Shown: positions 26,470 to 35,921, counted from the first letter of the stretch. The stretch: DNA of 64,000 nucleotides from CAZYME01 sp964648115 (GCA_964648115.1 CAZYME010000004.1:45516-109515); one strand, 5' to 3'. Notes: generated by a model from the sequence alone, not told the origin. Program-made: numbers and translations.

Positions 26470-27532
26470 AACGACTAATGCTAAAAGCAATATCTCTATG
26501 CGTCTTTCTCAAACAAGCGATACCCCAATGATGAATCACAACAATCTCAAACACTTAGGCCAGCACTTTAACCTTGGACAGCCAGTACGAATGCCAGAAA
26601 GAGTATATGGCGGGTTACTCCACATCATGTGGCGTCTCGATACCGATCAAGGCTCTTATGCGGTAAAGCAGCTATCAAAAGACATTAATCTGAAAAATGA
26701 GCAAGTCATTAAAAAGTATGAATTGAGTGAAGGAATTGCCTCACGCTTTGTAGCACAAGGCATCCCAGGCGTCTGTGCTATCGCACAATCCGGCAAACAT
26801 CTCTTCGTAATAGATGGGATTGGCTTTCTAGTGTATCCATGGGTTGATGCAAAAGCACTAGATCAACACACTGTGTCAGAACAGCATGCTGTAAAAATAG
26901 CTGTTATCTTAGCCAACATACATTGTCTTGATTTAGATGAGCATGAAATCATTCAGCCAGAGTTCTATACCCACGCAACAAAAAATATTCTTGAATTATT
27001 CGACAAGGCTGAAAATTTTGGTTGTCCTTTTGTCGTAGATTTACGGAAAAACCAGAAAAATATATTGGCAGCTAACGAATCGTATCAAAAGGCAATACCA
27101 ATTTTAAAAACACAGATTATTGTCAGTCATGGCGATTTGGACCAAAAGAATGTTTTGTGGGACATCAACAATAGTCCAATCCTGATCGATTGGGAATCTG
27201 CATGTAAAGTTAATCCCACTTATGACATCATCAACACAGCGTTTTATTGGAGCGGTATTACCAGTGATTTTGATAAGAATCTATTTTTCAAAATGATAAG
27301 TGCCTATCAAAAAGCTGGTGGCACTATTAATAAGGATCATATTGTCGCTGCTTGTTATGGCGCTTTTAGTTGGATTGGCTGGTTAGTTTATAACATAGAT
27401 CGATCCTGTGTTCCTGGTGATTCTGAACATAAAGCTATAGGGATTGAACAGGTTAATCAGACTTTAGCAACGATTCTGCGGTTACAAACGGTCGTGCCTG
27501 AAGTCATAAAAATTATTGAAGGTAAATTATGA
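26462..27532 (+). CDS. Aminoglycoside-phosphotransferase-fold kinase
   Basis: A 356-residue APH-family protein. An N-terminal lobe binds ATP (LLHIMWRLDTDQGSYAVKQL, Lys in VKQL). The catalytic loop VSHGDLDQKNVLWD carries the Asp and Asn, and ILIDWESA is the metal-binding DxD/E equivalent. APH-fold enzymes phosphorylate aminoglycosides, macrolides, choline, homoserine or similar hydroxyls. ATG 26462 is chosen over TTG 26453. It overlaps the upstream fusion gene by 8 bases and the next GNAT by an ATGA, so all are co-translated. Confidence 0.87.
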   Translation: MDKTTNAKSNISMRLSQTSDTPMMNHNNLKHLGQHFNLGQPVRMPERVYGGLLHIMWRLDTDQGSYAVKQLSKDINLKNEQVIKKYELSEGIASRFVAQGIPGVCAIAQSGKHLFVIDGIGFLVYPWVDAKALDQHTVSEQHAVKIAVILANIHCLDLDEHEIIQPEFYTHATKNILELFDKAENFGCPFVVDLRKNQKNILAANESYQKAIPILKTQIIVSHGDLDQKNVLWDINNSPILIDWESACKVNPTYDIINTAFYWSGITSDFDKNLFFKMISAYQKAGGTINKDHIVAACYGAFSWIGWLVYNIDRSCVPGDSEHKAIGIEQVNQTLATILRLQTVVPEVIKIIEGKL

Positions 27533-27996
27533 TCAAAATCGACCTTCTCAAAAATCATCCCCGGGTTATACCTACGCTTGCAAATATTTGGCATAGTGCT
27601 TTGGGAAAAATTTGGTTGCCTGATATTCCTATTGAGCGTGTCATCACAAGATTTTCCGATCATTTAAGTGATCAAGATTTGCCAATAACCTTTGTTGCTT
27701 TGGATGATGAAACACCCGTTGGTATGTGTTCTTTAAGAGAAAACGATGGCATTCGCCCCGATCTTACCCCATGGCTTGGTTCATTGGTTGTTAATCAAAA
27801 TTACCAAAAGCGGGGCATTGGTAAGCTTCTAATTGATGCTACGGTAGAAAAATCAAAACAGCTTGGCTTTGAAAAACTTTACTTGTTTGCTTTTGATCCT
27901 ACGATACCAGAGTACTATCAACGCCTTGGGTGGAAGAAAATCGGTATGGATGAGTTTAAATCTTATCCTGTAACCGTGATGGAGGTAGTGCTATGA
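27529..27996 (+). CDS. GNAT-family N-acetyltransferase
   Basis: A 155-residue GNAT with the strand LTPWLGSLVVNQNYQKRGIGKLLIDATVEKSKQLGF containing the acetyl-CoA loop QKRGIGK, then KLYLFAFDPTIPEYYQRLGWKKIG. It is linked by ATGA overlaps to APH-fold kinases on both sides, so a shared substrate class is likely. Family members often act on polyamines or drugs; specificity is not readable. Confidence 0.9.
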   Translation: MIKIDLLKNHPRVIPTLANIWHSALGKIWLPDIPIERVITRFSDHLSDQDLPITFVALDDETPVGMCSLRENDGIRPDLTPWLGSLVVNQNYQKRGIGKLLIDATVEKSKQLGFEKLYLFAFDPTIPEYYQRLGWKKIGMDEFKSYPVTVMEVVL

Positions 27997-28886
27997 CCAA
28001 CACTCATCAACCATTCAACATTACCCTTGATCTTGCGCGTAAGCTCATAGCTCTGCAATTTCCAGAATATGCTCATTTACCCATTACATCAGTTGAAAAA
28101 CAAGGTCATGATAATCGTACCTATCGTTTAGGGCCTGACATGTTAATCCGCATGCCAACAGCGGAGTCTTATGCTTTGAAAGTGCCTAAAGAACAGGCCT
28201 TATTACCGAAGCTAGTGTCCCACTTAACCGTCAGTATTCCTGTTCCAATCAAAATGGGTGCTGCATCACAAGACTATCCATACCCATTCTCCATTTACAA
28301 ATGGTTAGAAGGAACGAGTATTAACCTTCTCATTTTAGATAATGATTGCTTAGAAAGGCTTGCATCTGATTTAGCAAGGTTTTTAAAAGAGCTACAAAGC
28401 ATCGACGATGTCGATGGACCAGCTCCAGGCCAGCATAATTGGTGGCGGGGCGATCATGTCAGTGTTTACGATAAAGGCACCCGAGAACAAATTTCAGAGC
28501 TATCAACTGTTATCAATGAGGGTAAAGCGTTAGAACTGTGGGAGCGTGCCTGTAAGACAAAATGGGATAGACCTTCCGTATGGATTCACGGCGATTTTGC
28601 GATCGGTAATATACTGCTTAAAAATAGCAAGCTATCCGCTATTATTGATTTTGGCGGTGTGGCTTTAGGTGATCCTGCATGCGATCTTGTGATCGCATGG
28701 ACTTTCCTTAATGGAAAAGCACGTGACATTTTTGTCCAAGAGATGAATTTAGATGAGGACACTTGGCTTCGCGCAAAAGCCTGGACCTTATGGAAGGCAA
28801 CTTTTGAATTGTGCCAGATAGCAGATAAAAACAGCCCTGAGGCATTAATACAAAAAAGAATTATTGAGGATGCAATTTATGGATAA
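27993..28886 (+). CDS. APH-family phosphotransferase (macrolide/aminoglycoside kinase-like)
   Basis: A 297-residue kinase: N lobe with NRTYRLGPDMLIRMP and ALKVPKEQALLPKL, the hinge SIYKWLEGTSIN, the catalytic loop SVWIHGDFAIGNILL and the metal site SAIIDFGGVALGDPACDL. This is the COG3173-type arrangement seen in aminoglycoside 3'-phosphotransferase relatives. It overlaps the upstream GNAT stop (ATGA) and ends the run of overlapping genes that began at 24610. Confidence 0.9.
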   Translation: MTNTHQPFNITLDLARKLIALQFPEYAHLPITSVEKQGHDNRTYRLGPDMLIRMPTAESYALKVPKEQALLPKLVSHLTVSIPVPIKMGAASQDYPYPFSIYKWLEGTSINLLILDNDCLERLASDLARFLKELQSIDDVDGPAPGQHNWWRGDHVSVYDKGTREQISELSTVINEGKALELWERACKTKWDRPSVWIHGDFAIGNILLKNSKLSAIIDFGGVALGDPACDLVIAWTFLNGKARDIFVQEMNLDEDTWLRAKAWTLWKATFELCQIADKNSPEALIQKRIIEDAIYG

Positions 28887-28991
28887 AGATTTACATATAT
28901 GGGGGCACCCTTGATTCTGACCCCTGGTTGAATTAGGAATAGCCTTGTATCAAGGCTATAAAAATAAGAAGTAAGCATTTTATGTTATAGA

Positions 28992-29870
28992 CTAGCCCTG
29001 TGAAAAGGAAGAGGTTGGTTCGGTTGCAAGATTAGCAGGGGGAATAGCAGCATGCTGCATAAACGCAGCATGTGGGGCTACATTTGCTGCTGCCCTTAAT
29101 TGCAGCGGTGGGAACGACAACGTATGAGTAGCAGAAGCCGCAGCAGCCGCCGACCGTGCTAGTGAGTCACTATATTGCTGGGGACGTATATCTCCGTCGC
29201 GTAGAAGTAGCCATGGATAATTCGGTGAAGAAAGGCCGGGATAAAAAGAATCTGGATTATAATTGAGTGCCAGCTCTAGCTCTCTACCACAATTATCCAT
29301 CGAAACCCTAATACGTGAATTCGCACTCAAGGCATCAATTAATCTCTGTCTATTCTCTGGCGATAGAGTGATATTTATCAAGACTAATTCTCTTAAATGA
29401 AGTGTTGTAGCGAGGGCTTGACAAAGCACTAAAAAATTTTCATTAGTAAAGGAAATATTCTCCAAGTTTAAGCGCTTCAATCCAGAGTTATTAGTAATTA
29501 AAGAGGCTAGTGAAGACATAAAAGCATCATCTATATCCCCTAGAACCCCGTTGTTCTCTTTGAAAGTTGACAGTAGCAAGTAGTTCAATTTTTTATTTGC
29601 AGATAATGAATCAATAACATTGGACAAAGAGTTGCCAATCGAAGAGTCTCTCAATGTTACGCACTCAAGAGACTGATTTGCCCGCAGGGCGGCAAGCATT
29701 TCTTCACTCTCTGAAAGAGTATACGAACCTTTAAGTATCAACATCTTAATATCGGCGCTATTTTCTAAATCACGAGCCAGCCTTTTCCATTTATGGCCGT
29801 CCAAACCGCCAGCATTATCCATTATGGCCATTTTCCCCTTTTGGGTTTGTTGAATTATTAATTCGCCCAT
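28992..29870 (-). CDS. Leucine-rich-repeat protein, candidate effector
   Basis: A 292-residue soluble protein with about four to five ribonuclease-inhibitor-like LRR units between residues 25 and 180 (for example MLAALRANQSLECVTLRDSSIG, LASLITNNSGLKRLNLENISFTNENFLVLCQALATTLHLRELVLINITL). The C-terminal 110 residues are Ala/Pro/Ser-rich and probably disordered. Legionella uses many LRR proteins as Dot/Icm effectors, so a role in host binding is possible, but no secretion signal can be proved. It breaks the direction of the surrounding resistance-like genes. Confidence 0.75.
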   Translation of the reverse strand: MGELIIQQTQKGKMAIMDNAGGLDGHKWKRLARDLENSADIKMLILKGSYTLSESEEMLAALRANQSLECVTLRDSSIGNSLSNVIDSLSANKKLNYLLLSTFKENNGVLGDIDDAFMSSLASLITNNSGLKRLNLENISFTNENFLVLCQALATTLHLRELVLINITLSPENRQRLIDALSANSRIRVSMDNCGRELELALNYNPDSFYPGLSSPNYPWLLLRDGDIRPQQYSDSLARSAAAAASATHTLSFPPLQLRAAANVAPHAAFMQHAAIPPANLATEPTSSFSQG

Positions 29871-30020
29871 AATCTTAAAGCCTCTTTAATTAACAAAATA
29901 AGTACGCATTGTACTCTTGTTGTATTTAATTACAACAATTGCCTGATTTCAATATCGGAACGGATTTTGGCAACACAGTACTCTTTGTGTGCTACAATAG
30001 TGCAATTAATTTTTAGAGGA

Positions 30021-30578
30021 ATGTCAATGCTTCTTTTTAGTTCAGCTAAGCCTGATTTGAAATTTACGACACTAAACAAAGTCCATGATGGTTCTCTCTT
30101 TGCAAAATGTCTCGAATTGGTAACCACTTGGTTCACGGATGAATGGGGTTATATCCATGATAATGATAAAACTCGCGAACAAGCGATAGTGGATCGTAAA
30201 AAATATCTGGCAGAAAATGCTGATAAAATCCATCTGGTTTTTTATGGTGATCTTATTGTGGGTGCCTTCCGAATTGAATACAAAGAGTTTGATAAGGAAC
30301 TCACGGATAGTCAAATAAGAAAAGGCTGGCAAGATAAATTACAAACCAGTGAAATATGGTTTATCTATGTTGATGCTGCGTATCGTGGTTTAGGGGCAGG
30401 GCGTCAAATACTCCAAGAAATTAAACGATTGTCTAGCGCAGAAATGAGAGCCAGTATGGTCTTATTAGAAACTTTGAAGCCTGGCTTAAATCATTTATAT
30501 AGGACAGAAGATGCTGAGTTAATTTGTGAAAATTATTTAGCCCACAATCCAACGGATATTTTAAGAATAACCCTATGA
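30021..30578 (+). CDS. GNAT-like acetyltransferase
   Basis: A 185-residue protein with GNAT core YGDLIVGAFRIEY ... SEIWFIYVDAAYRGLGAGRQILQEIKRLSSAEMRASMVLLETL. The acetyl-CoA loop is RGLGAG. ATG 30021 is chosen because AGAGGA lies 5-10 bases upstream; TATAAT-like TACAAT at 29993 may be its -10 box. It opens a second co-directional run of cargo genes. Confidence 0.8.
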   Translation: MSMLLFSSAKPDLKFTTLNKVHDGSLFAKCLELVTTWFTDEWGYIHDNDKTREQAIVDRKKYLAENADKIHLVFYGDLIVGAFRIEYKEFDKELTDSQIRKGWQDKLQTSEIWFIYVDAAYRGLGAGRQILQEIKRLSSAEMRASMVLLETLKPGLNHLYRTEDAELICENYLAHNPTDILRITL

Positions 30579-30641
30579 TTATATCACTAGCTCCGCTTAA
30601 AATTGTTATCGAAATCTCCGAAAACCACTCTTGATGAAAAC

Positions 30642-31406
30642 ATGACTGACTTGATAAATTTATATCACCAAGCTGAGGATTATTTTTTCAGAGGTATTTC
30701 CTCAAAATGCTTGAACCTAGACGATGGGGCTAATGCCTATATGACTGGTGAGGCTCAACTAAATTTTATTTACATTACCAGAAATACAGCTGCTCTTGAT
30801 AAAATTTTAATCGAAGGAAAGCAGTTTTACGACCAATATAATCTTTCTTTTGATGTTATCATCCCCCAAATACTCTGCACCCCTCAAATAACGGGTATTT
30901 TAAATACCATGGGCTATCCCCAGAAAAGCAAATCCGTTTCAATGGTTGCGAATTTAGATAAATTTGCAATTGATAAAACTGCCAGTTTTGATGCTGAGAC
31001 TATGATCAAAGCGAATAATGATCAATTAAATGACTGGATGCTGCCATTGATTGGCGCATTTGAATCCACTTTCGAAATTTGTTCGATCTATGCAAACACC
31101 CATGAAAATGCTTTAAAAAATAACATTGATCTCCGCCATTTCAGCCTATACAAACAAGAAAAACCAATCGCATCGATTACCCTATCACTGAACAATGGCA
31201 TTACAAGGATAGACGATGTGGGCACTTTGCCTGAATTTCAAGGCAAAGGATACGCAACGCATCTCATGCGTTATGTGTTATCAGAGGCAAAAAGCTTAGG
31301 CGGTCGCTATTGCTTTTTAGAGTCATCCGATTCGGGGCTTGGGGTCTATCAAAAACTTGGGTTTGAGCCTCTGTTTAAAAACAATATTTATTCGAGGGAA
31401 GGTTGA
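30642..31406 (+). CDS. GNAT-family acetyltransferase with N-terminal extension
   Basis: A 254-residue protein whose C-terminal half is a GNAT: PIASITLSLNNGITRIDDVGTLPEFQGKGYATHLMRYVLSEAKSLG, loop QGKGYA, then FLESSDSGLGVYQKLGFEPLF. The N-terminal half (about 1-110) looks like a degenerate second GNAT-type fold without the binding loop. A TTG at 30603 is in frame, but ATG 30642 gives a more normal start. It is 3 bases upstream of the next gene's GTG. Confidence 0.82.
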   Translation: MTDLINLYHQAEDYFFRGISSKCLNLDDGANAYMTGEAQLNFIYITRNTAALDKILIEGKQFYDQYNLSFDVIIPQILCTPQITGILNTMGYPQKSKSVSMVANLDKFAIDKTASFDAETMIKANNDQLNDWMLPLIGAFESTFEICSIYANTHENALKNNIDLRHFSLYKQEKPIASITLSLNNGITRIDDVGTLPEFQGKGYATHLMRYVLSEAKSLGGRYCFLESSDSGLGVYQKLGFEPLFKNNIYSREG

Positions 31407-31409
31407 TCT

Positions 31410-32414
31410 GTGCAAACCGAGCCTGTGTGGGAAAATGACATTCTGAATAAAGCAATTTACCAATGGGGTTGCAAATGCCTTACATCTCTTGGCTACACGC
31501 TAAAAAGCGAACTGCCAGAAAATGTGTTAAACACCCCTTGGTCACATGTGGCCCGCTTTGAAACATCTGATGGGCACATCTATTTGAAGCACACGCCAGC
31601 TCTGCTTGCATTGGAGGCTAGCATCACCCAAATTTTGCATGATCAATTTCATGCGCCTGTTCCTGAAGTTATCGCTCACAATGCTGAATTAAATTGTTTT
31701 TTAATGAAAGACGCGGGTAGCCCATTGCGAGAAATGTTGAAAAAGCATTTCAATGCAGCATTGCTTTGCAAAGCCATTGATCAATTTACATCGATTCAAT
31801 TAGTCGTTGCAGATCACGCCAATATTTTTCTTGATATAGGTGTTCCCGATTGGCGATTAGATAAATTACCAGGTTTATACGCGCAATTGCTCTCACAAAA
31901 AGACATATTGATAGCAGATGGGCTATCAGATATAGAAATTAGTGAATTAGAGGTGTTGCTGCCAAGGGTTTCCATTTTATGTAAAAAATTATCTGGCTAT
32001 TCTGTCAAACAAACCCTTGTTCAGTGTGATTTCCATGACAATAACGTACTTGTAGACGATATGTCGCAAAATATTACATTCATTGATTTAGGTGAAGTAG
32101 TGATTACTCATCCCTTTTTTTCATCGATAGGCTGTTTGCGACAGGCAAAGCTTTATCATGCACTGACAGAGGAAGATGATGCTTACCTATGTCTTATGGA
32201 TGCTTGTCTTAAAAATTATATGACGGTTGAGTCTAAAAGAAATTTATTAGATGCTTTCGCGGTGGCGCAGATATTATGGTTCGTTTATGAAGCATTAGCG
32301 CAATATAGGTTGAGGCTCGCCTGTGACAAAGTGAAATTTCTATCGTTTCAAAAGCAGGGGAGGCTCAGCGGTCGATTGAAAGAGTTTATGACCGCATGTG
32401 TTGCAATTGACTAG
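31410..32414 (+). CDS. APH-fold kinase with altered catalytic loop
   Basis: A 334-residue phosphotransferase-enzyme-family protein. The N lobe has SDGHIYLKHTPALLALEASITQIL. The catalytic loop reads LVQCDFHDNNVLVDD, where the usual HGD is CDF; Asp and Asn are kept. The metal site is ITFIDLGEVVITHPF. Start is GTG at 31410 behind GAGGGAAGG. Close spacing to the upstream GNAT and downstream thiopurine methyltransferase indicates an operon. It may be a divergent small-molecule kinase. Confidence 0.82.
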   Translation: MQTEPVWENDILNKAIYQWGCKCLTSLGYTLKSELPENVLNTPWSHVARFETSDGHIYLKHTPALLALEASITQILHDQFHAPVPEVIAHNAELNCFLMKDAGSPLREMLKKHFNAALLCKAIDQFTSIQLVVADHANIFLDIGVPDWRLDKLPGLYAQLLSQKDILIADGLSDIEISELEVLLPRVSILCKKLSGYSVKQTLVQCDFHDNNVLVDDMSQNITFIDLGEVVITHPFFSSIGCLRQAKLYHALTEEDDAYLCLMDACLKNYMTVESKRNLLDAFAVAQILWFVYEALAQYRLRLACDKVKFLSFQKQGRLSGRLKEFMTACVAID

Positions 32415-32428
32415 GGATTCTTAGAAGA

Positions 32429-33103
32429 ATGGATAAAAAATATTGGCATCGAAAATGGCAATCCAAAGAAATTGGCTTTAATCAATCGCAGCCTAATAAG
32501 CTCATGCAACGCTATTTTTCATCGTTAAAACTTACGCCCGGCTGCCGTGTTTTTGTGCCTCTGTGTGGTCAAAGCATTGATATGCTCTGGCTTGCAGGAC
32601 AAGGGTATCAGGTGATTGGTGTTGAGCTTAGTCAAGTTGCTTGTAGTACTTTTTTTAAAGAAAATAAAATCCCTGTCAAAATAACGGAACGGACAGATTT
32701 TATTTTATATAGCAGTGATGAGATTACCATTTTTTGCGGTGATTTTTTTAAGTTCGATCGAACAGTTCTTGATAAAATAGATGCAGTGTATGATAGAGCA
32801 GCATTAATTGCCTTACCTAAAGATGCTCGTAAATCTTACTCTGAGCATTTAATTGAATTGATGACGCCAGCGACAACAATGTTTTTAATTACAACGATGT
32901 ATAATCAAGCCGAGATGCAAGGGCCGCCATTCTCTGTAGATGAAAGTGAGGTTATAGCGCTTTATGGCGCTCACTTTGAAATTAATCAGTTGTATAGCAA
33001 ACCATTCGAAGTACCTATCCATCTCCAAGATAAAGGGTTGTTTCAAGCTACTGAGCAAGTCTATTTATTGACCCAAGAAGATCATATCAAGCATGATAGG
33101 TGA
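32429..33103 (+). CDS. tpm: Thiopurine S-methyltransferase (TPMT) family
   Basis: A 224-residue methyltransferase with family hallmarks: WHRKWQSKEIGFNQSQPNKLMQRYF at the N terminus, GCRVFVPLCGQSIDMLWLAGQGYQVIGVELS as SAM motif I, and CGDFFKFD. Bacterial Tpm methylates thiopurines and is linked to selenite/tellurite volatilisation. The last 170 bases of this gene recur as a broken copy at 37559-37730. Confidence 0.92.
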   Translation: MDKKYWHRKWQSKEIGFNQSQPNKLMQRYFSSLKLTPGCRVFVPLCGQSIDMLWLAGQGYQVIGVELSQVACSTFFKENKIPVKITERTDFILYSSDEITIFCGDFFKFDRTVLDKIDAVYDRAALIALPKDARKSYSEHLIELMTPATTMFLITTMYNQAEMQGPPFSVDESEVIALYGAHFEINQLYSKPFEVPIHLQDKGLFQATEQVYLLTQEDHIKHDR

Positions 33104-33304
33104 ATGGTGCTTCAATTTGGGCGCCAATTTTTGGCTTTATGTGAAAAATGGCTTAAAAGCCAAGGATATAAAAGTCTCCATATTGAGTCTTCACCAGCCA
33201 CTTTAAAGTTTTATAGGCTGAATGGATATATCGATATTCCTTTTGATGATCCAGATGGTTATGAAAGTGATCCTCAGGATACAGCTGTTGGAAAAGAGTT
33301 ATGA
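33104..33304 (+). pseudogene. 5'-truncated GNAT fragment fused behind tpm
   Basis: A 66-residue frame starts with ATG immediately after the tpm stop and encodes only the C-terminal part of a GNAT: FLALCEKWLKSQGYKSLHIESSPATLKFYRLNGYIDIPFDD then the tail ending DTAVGKEL. The acetyl-CoA loop and the strands before it are missing. The end overlaps the ABC transporter start (ATGA). It resembles the fragment at 24431-24575. Confidence 0.78.
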
Positions 33305-35073
33305 TACAGAGCTTTGATAAAAAGACATCAAGTGTGTTGAGCTTATTATTCGATTACATGCGCCAACACAAAGCCAACACCTTCTTCTTTGTTGCATTTG
33401 GTGTATTTTGGGCATTTACATTACCGTATATGTCCTATTTGTTTGGCGTGATTATTGACCGAATAAAAACACTTGGATTTGACTCTGTTTCTATATATCC
33501 ATTAGTTCTTGTCCCTTTATGCTTATATGTAACCATCCATGTGTTACGGAGTGTTGGCTACTATGCTAACGGGTTGTTTTCTCTTCTTAGTGTTCCTGCC
33601 TATAAATCAGTGATGGTCAACAAACTATTTACTCACTTGGGTAAACAGCCCGTCGATTATTTTGAGGCAAAAAAATCAGGATTTTTATCAAATAAAGTGA
33701 TGAATGCTTGTATAGGATTAGAGCCAATCATCGTTAATTTATTTTTTACGATTTTCCCCCAATCCTTAGCGATCCTGATCACTGGAGTTTTACTATCTAC
33801 TGTCATCCCTTATTTTGGCATTGTGCTCTGGGCCTGGGGGATCGCTATTATTATTTATACGTATCAATCGGCCAATGTAGGTCAAATAAAAGCCACTGCA
33901 TTTGCAGATAGCTGCAGTGTTTTTAATGGCCATATTGTAGATGTTATTACGAATATTCAATCAGTTATTCATAATGCCACTTTTGACCAGGAGACAAAGC
34001 TCCTTAACCACAACATGAATGACTTGATTGACAAAGAACAGCTTCGTAATCGTCATGCCAATAAGGTCATGTTTTTACAGCATCTTGCAATGAATGCACT
34101 CGTTGCATTTTACCTTATAGGTTCCGTTATTGGGTATAAAAACAATACTGTGAGCATTGGTGAAATGGTATTCGTCATGACTGCGGTAACAGCTATTGCT
34201 GGTTTAACCAGTAGCCTTGGTAATTGTTTTTTACAGTTTATTTTTAATATTGGTTTATTACGAGACGGGTTAACCCTATTGGAGCATCAACCTGATGTGG
34301 CCGATAAGGAGGATGCATCTAGCCATCAAATTACTAACGGAAATATTGAAATCAAGGATATTACCTTCGCTTATCCAAGGCAATCACCTGTTTTTGAACA
34401 TTTTAGTTTGTCCATTCCCGCTAAGCAAAAGATTGGGATTGTGGGGAGCTCAGGCGCTGGAAAAACAACATTAATGAAACTCATTATGAGATTATATGAT
34501 GCCAATCATGGACGTATTGAAATTGACAACATCAATCTCGTTGACTTTACTAAGGATTCTTTGCGTAGCCAAATTGCCGTTGTTCCCCAGCATTTAAACC
34601 TATTTCATCGCAGTATTTATGACAACATTGCTTATGGTTGTGGCCCTGTTAGTAAAGAGGAGGTCATTGATGCTGCCAAAAAAGCCAAATGTCATGACTT
34701 TGTTACTTCTCTGGAGTATCAATATGAAACGATCATCGGTGAGCAAGGGGTAAAACTCTCGGGAGGCCAAAGACAACGTATTGCGATTGCACGAGCAATT
34801 TTGAAAAACGCTCCACTTTTATTGTTTGATGAGGCAACTTCCGCGTTAGATTCTGCGACAGAGGTTGCGATACAGGAGGCATTGGATATATTGCTGGTTG
34901 ATAAAACAGCTTTAATTATTGCGCATCGATTATCTACTTTAAAAGCGATGGATAAAATTATAGTGCTTGAAAAAGGCCATATTGCAGAGTCAGGAACACA
35001 TCAAGAATTATTGGCCATGAAGGGCGCTTATTATAATTATTGGAATCATCAGTCCAGTGGATTTATAAAATAA
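33301..35073 (+). CDS. ABC exporter (fused TM and ATPase domains)
   Basis: A 590-residue half-transporter: six TM helices in residues 20-310 (ABC-type-1 exporter domain) and a nucleotide-binding domain with Walker A GSSGAGKTT, signature LSGGQRQR, Walker B LLLFDEATSALD and switch His in LIIAHRLS. It would act as a homodimer or heterodimer exporting lipids, peptides or drugs across the inner membrane. The coupling to the upstream cargo run suggests an efflux role, which is inference. Confidence 0.93.
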   Translation: MIQSFDKKTSSVLSLLFDYMRQHKANTFFFVAFGVFWAFTLPYMSYLFGVIIDRIKTLGFDSVSIYPLVLVPLCLYVTIHVLRSVGYYANGLFSLLSVPAYKSVMVNKLFTHLGKQPVDYFEAKKSGFLSNKVMNACIGLEPIIVNLFFTIFPQSLAILITGVLLSTVIPYFGIVLWAWGIAIIIYTYQSANVGQIKATAFADSCSVFNGHIVDVITNIQSVIHNATFDQETKLLNHNMNDLIDKEQLRNRHANKVMFLQHLAMNALVAFYLIGSVIGYKNNTVSIGEMVFVMTAVTAIAGLTSSLGNCFLQFIFNIGLLRDGLTLLEHQPDVADKEDASSHQITNGNIEIKDITFAYPRQSPVFEHFSLSIPAKQKIGIVGSSGAGKTTLMKLIMRLYDANHGRIEIDNINLVDFTKDSLRSQIAVVPQHLNLFHRSIYDNIAYGCGPVSKEEVIDAAKKAKCHDFVTSLEYQYETIIGEQGVKLSGGQRQRIAIARAILKNAPLLLFDEATSALDSATEVAIQEALDILLVDKTALIIAHRLSTLKAMDKIIVLEKGHIAESGTHQELLAMKGAYYNYWNHQSSGFIK

Positions 35074-35106
35074 AACTAATCAGGGCGTTGCCGGAGTTAG
35101 AAGACA

Positions 35107-35889
35107 ATGAACAAAGAACACAAGCTTGGTCTACCAATAGAATACCAACAATTACCACAGTTTTTTGATGCACATAATATTAATGATGAAACTGAGTCCA
35201 AAAATGCATTAATTGAAACACTCTTAAAAGCACAAGGAGTCAAGACGATCCTGGATATGACCTGTGGTACTGGTTCGCAGGTATTATATCTGGCTCAGAA
35301 GAGCTATAAAATTACAGGAGGTGATTTAAGTCCTTATTTGATAAAAATTGCGCAGAATAAAGCAAAGGAAATGAAGCTTGGTGTACAGTTCCTTGAAGGT
35401 GATATGCGTAACATCAAAGTTGGGCAGTTCGACGCAGTCATTACCATATTTAGTGCTATTGGTCATGTCAGTAAGTCCGATTTTGAAAAGACCCTCCGAA
35501 ATATACGCCACAACTTAAATCCTGGCGGCATATATATTTTTGATATCTTTAACTTACAAGCTCTGACAGAGGAAGTCGTGAAAGACTTCAAGATGGATAT
35601 TCAAACGGTTGTTGATGGCGTTAAATTTCGTAATCAGCAATATTCAGAAATTGACAGGAGAAAGGGCCTGCTTATTTCTCATGATAAATATACGATCATT
35701 AAGGCTGATAGCGAAACAGAGTACAAGACAAATACATTTAGCCTCCAAACATACACATCTAAAGAATTGAAAGTTATACTGGAAAAAAATGGGTTTGTGG
35801 TTCTAAACCAGTATGATATGGAAGGCCAACCGCTTATACCTGATGAGAGCCTCAATATTTTAACTGTGGCAAAGTTAAATAACGACTAA
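35107..35889 (+). CDS. Class I SAM-dependent methyltransferase
   Basis: A 260-residue methyltransferase: motif I TILDMTCGTGSQVLYLAQKSYKITGGDLSPYLI, post-I acidic end GGDLS, motif II FLEGDMRNIKVGQFDAVITIFSAIGHVSKSDFEKTLRNIRHNLNPGGIYIFDIF. This resembles the Methyltransf_25/11 small-molecule enzymes. It follows the exporter by 33 bases with a weak ribosome site. Substrate unknown. Confidence 0.9.
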   Translation: MNKEHKLGLPIEYQQLPQFFDAHNINDETESKNALIETLLKAQGVKTILDMTCGTGSQVLYLAQKSYKITGGDLSPYLIKIAQNKAKEMKLGVQFLEGDMRNIKVGQFDAVITIFSAIGHVSKSDFEKTLRNIRHNLNPGGIYIFDIFNLQALTEEVVKDFKMDIQTVVDGVKFRNQQYSEIDRRKGLLISHDKYTIIKADSETEYKTNTFSLQTYTSKELKVILEKNGFVVLNQYDMEGQPLIPDESLNILTVAKLNND

Positions 35890-35894
35890 TTTTG

Positions 35895-35921
35895 TGTGGG
35901 CTATGCGGTAGCTGGCCCACA
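35895..35921. terminator. Hairpin between convergent genes
   Basis: A perfect 7-bp stem TGTGGGC/GCCCACA with a 13-base loop lies at the 3' ends of the convergent methyltransferase and hydrolase genes and overlaps the hydrolase stop. A partial T-run follows on the plus strand (ATTTCAT). Probably a bidirectional terminator of modest strength. Confidence 0.5.
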
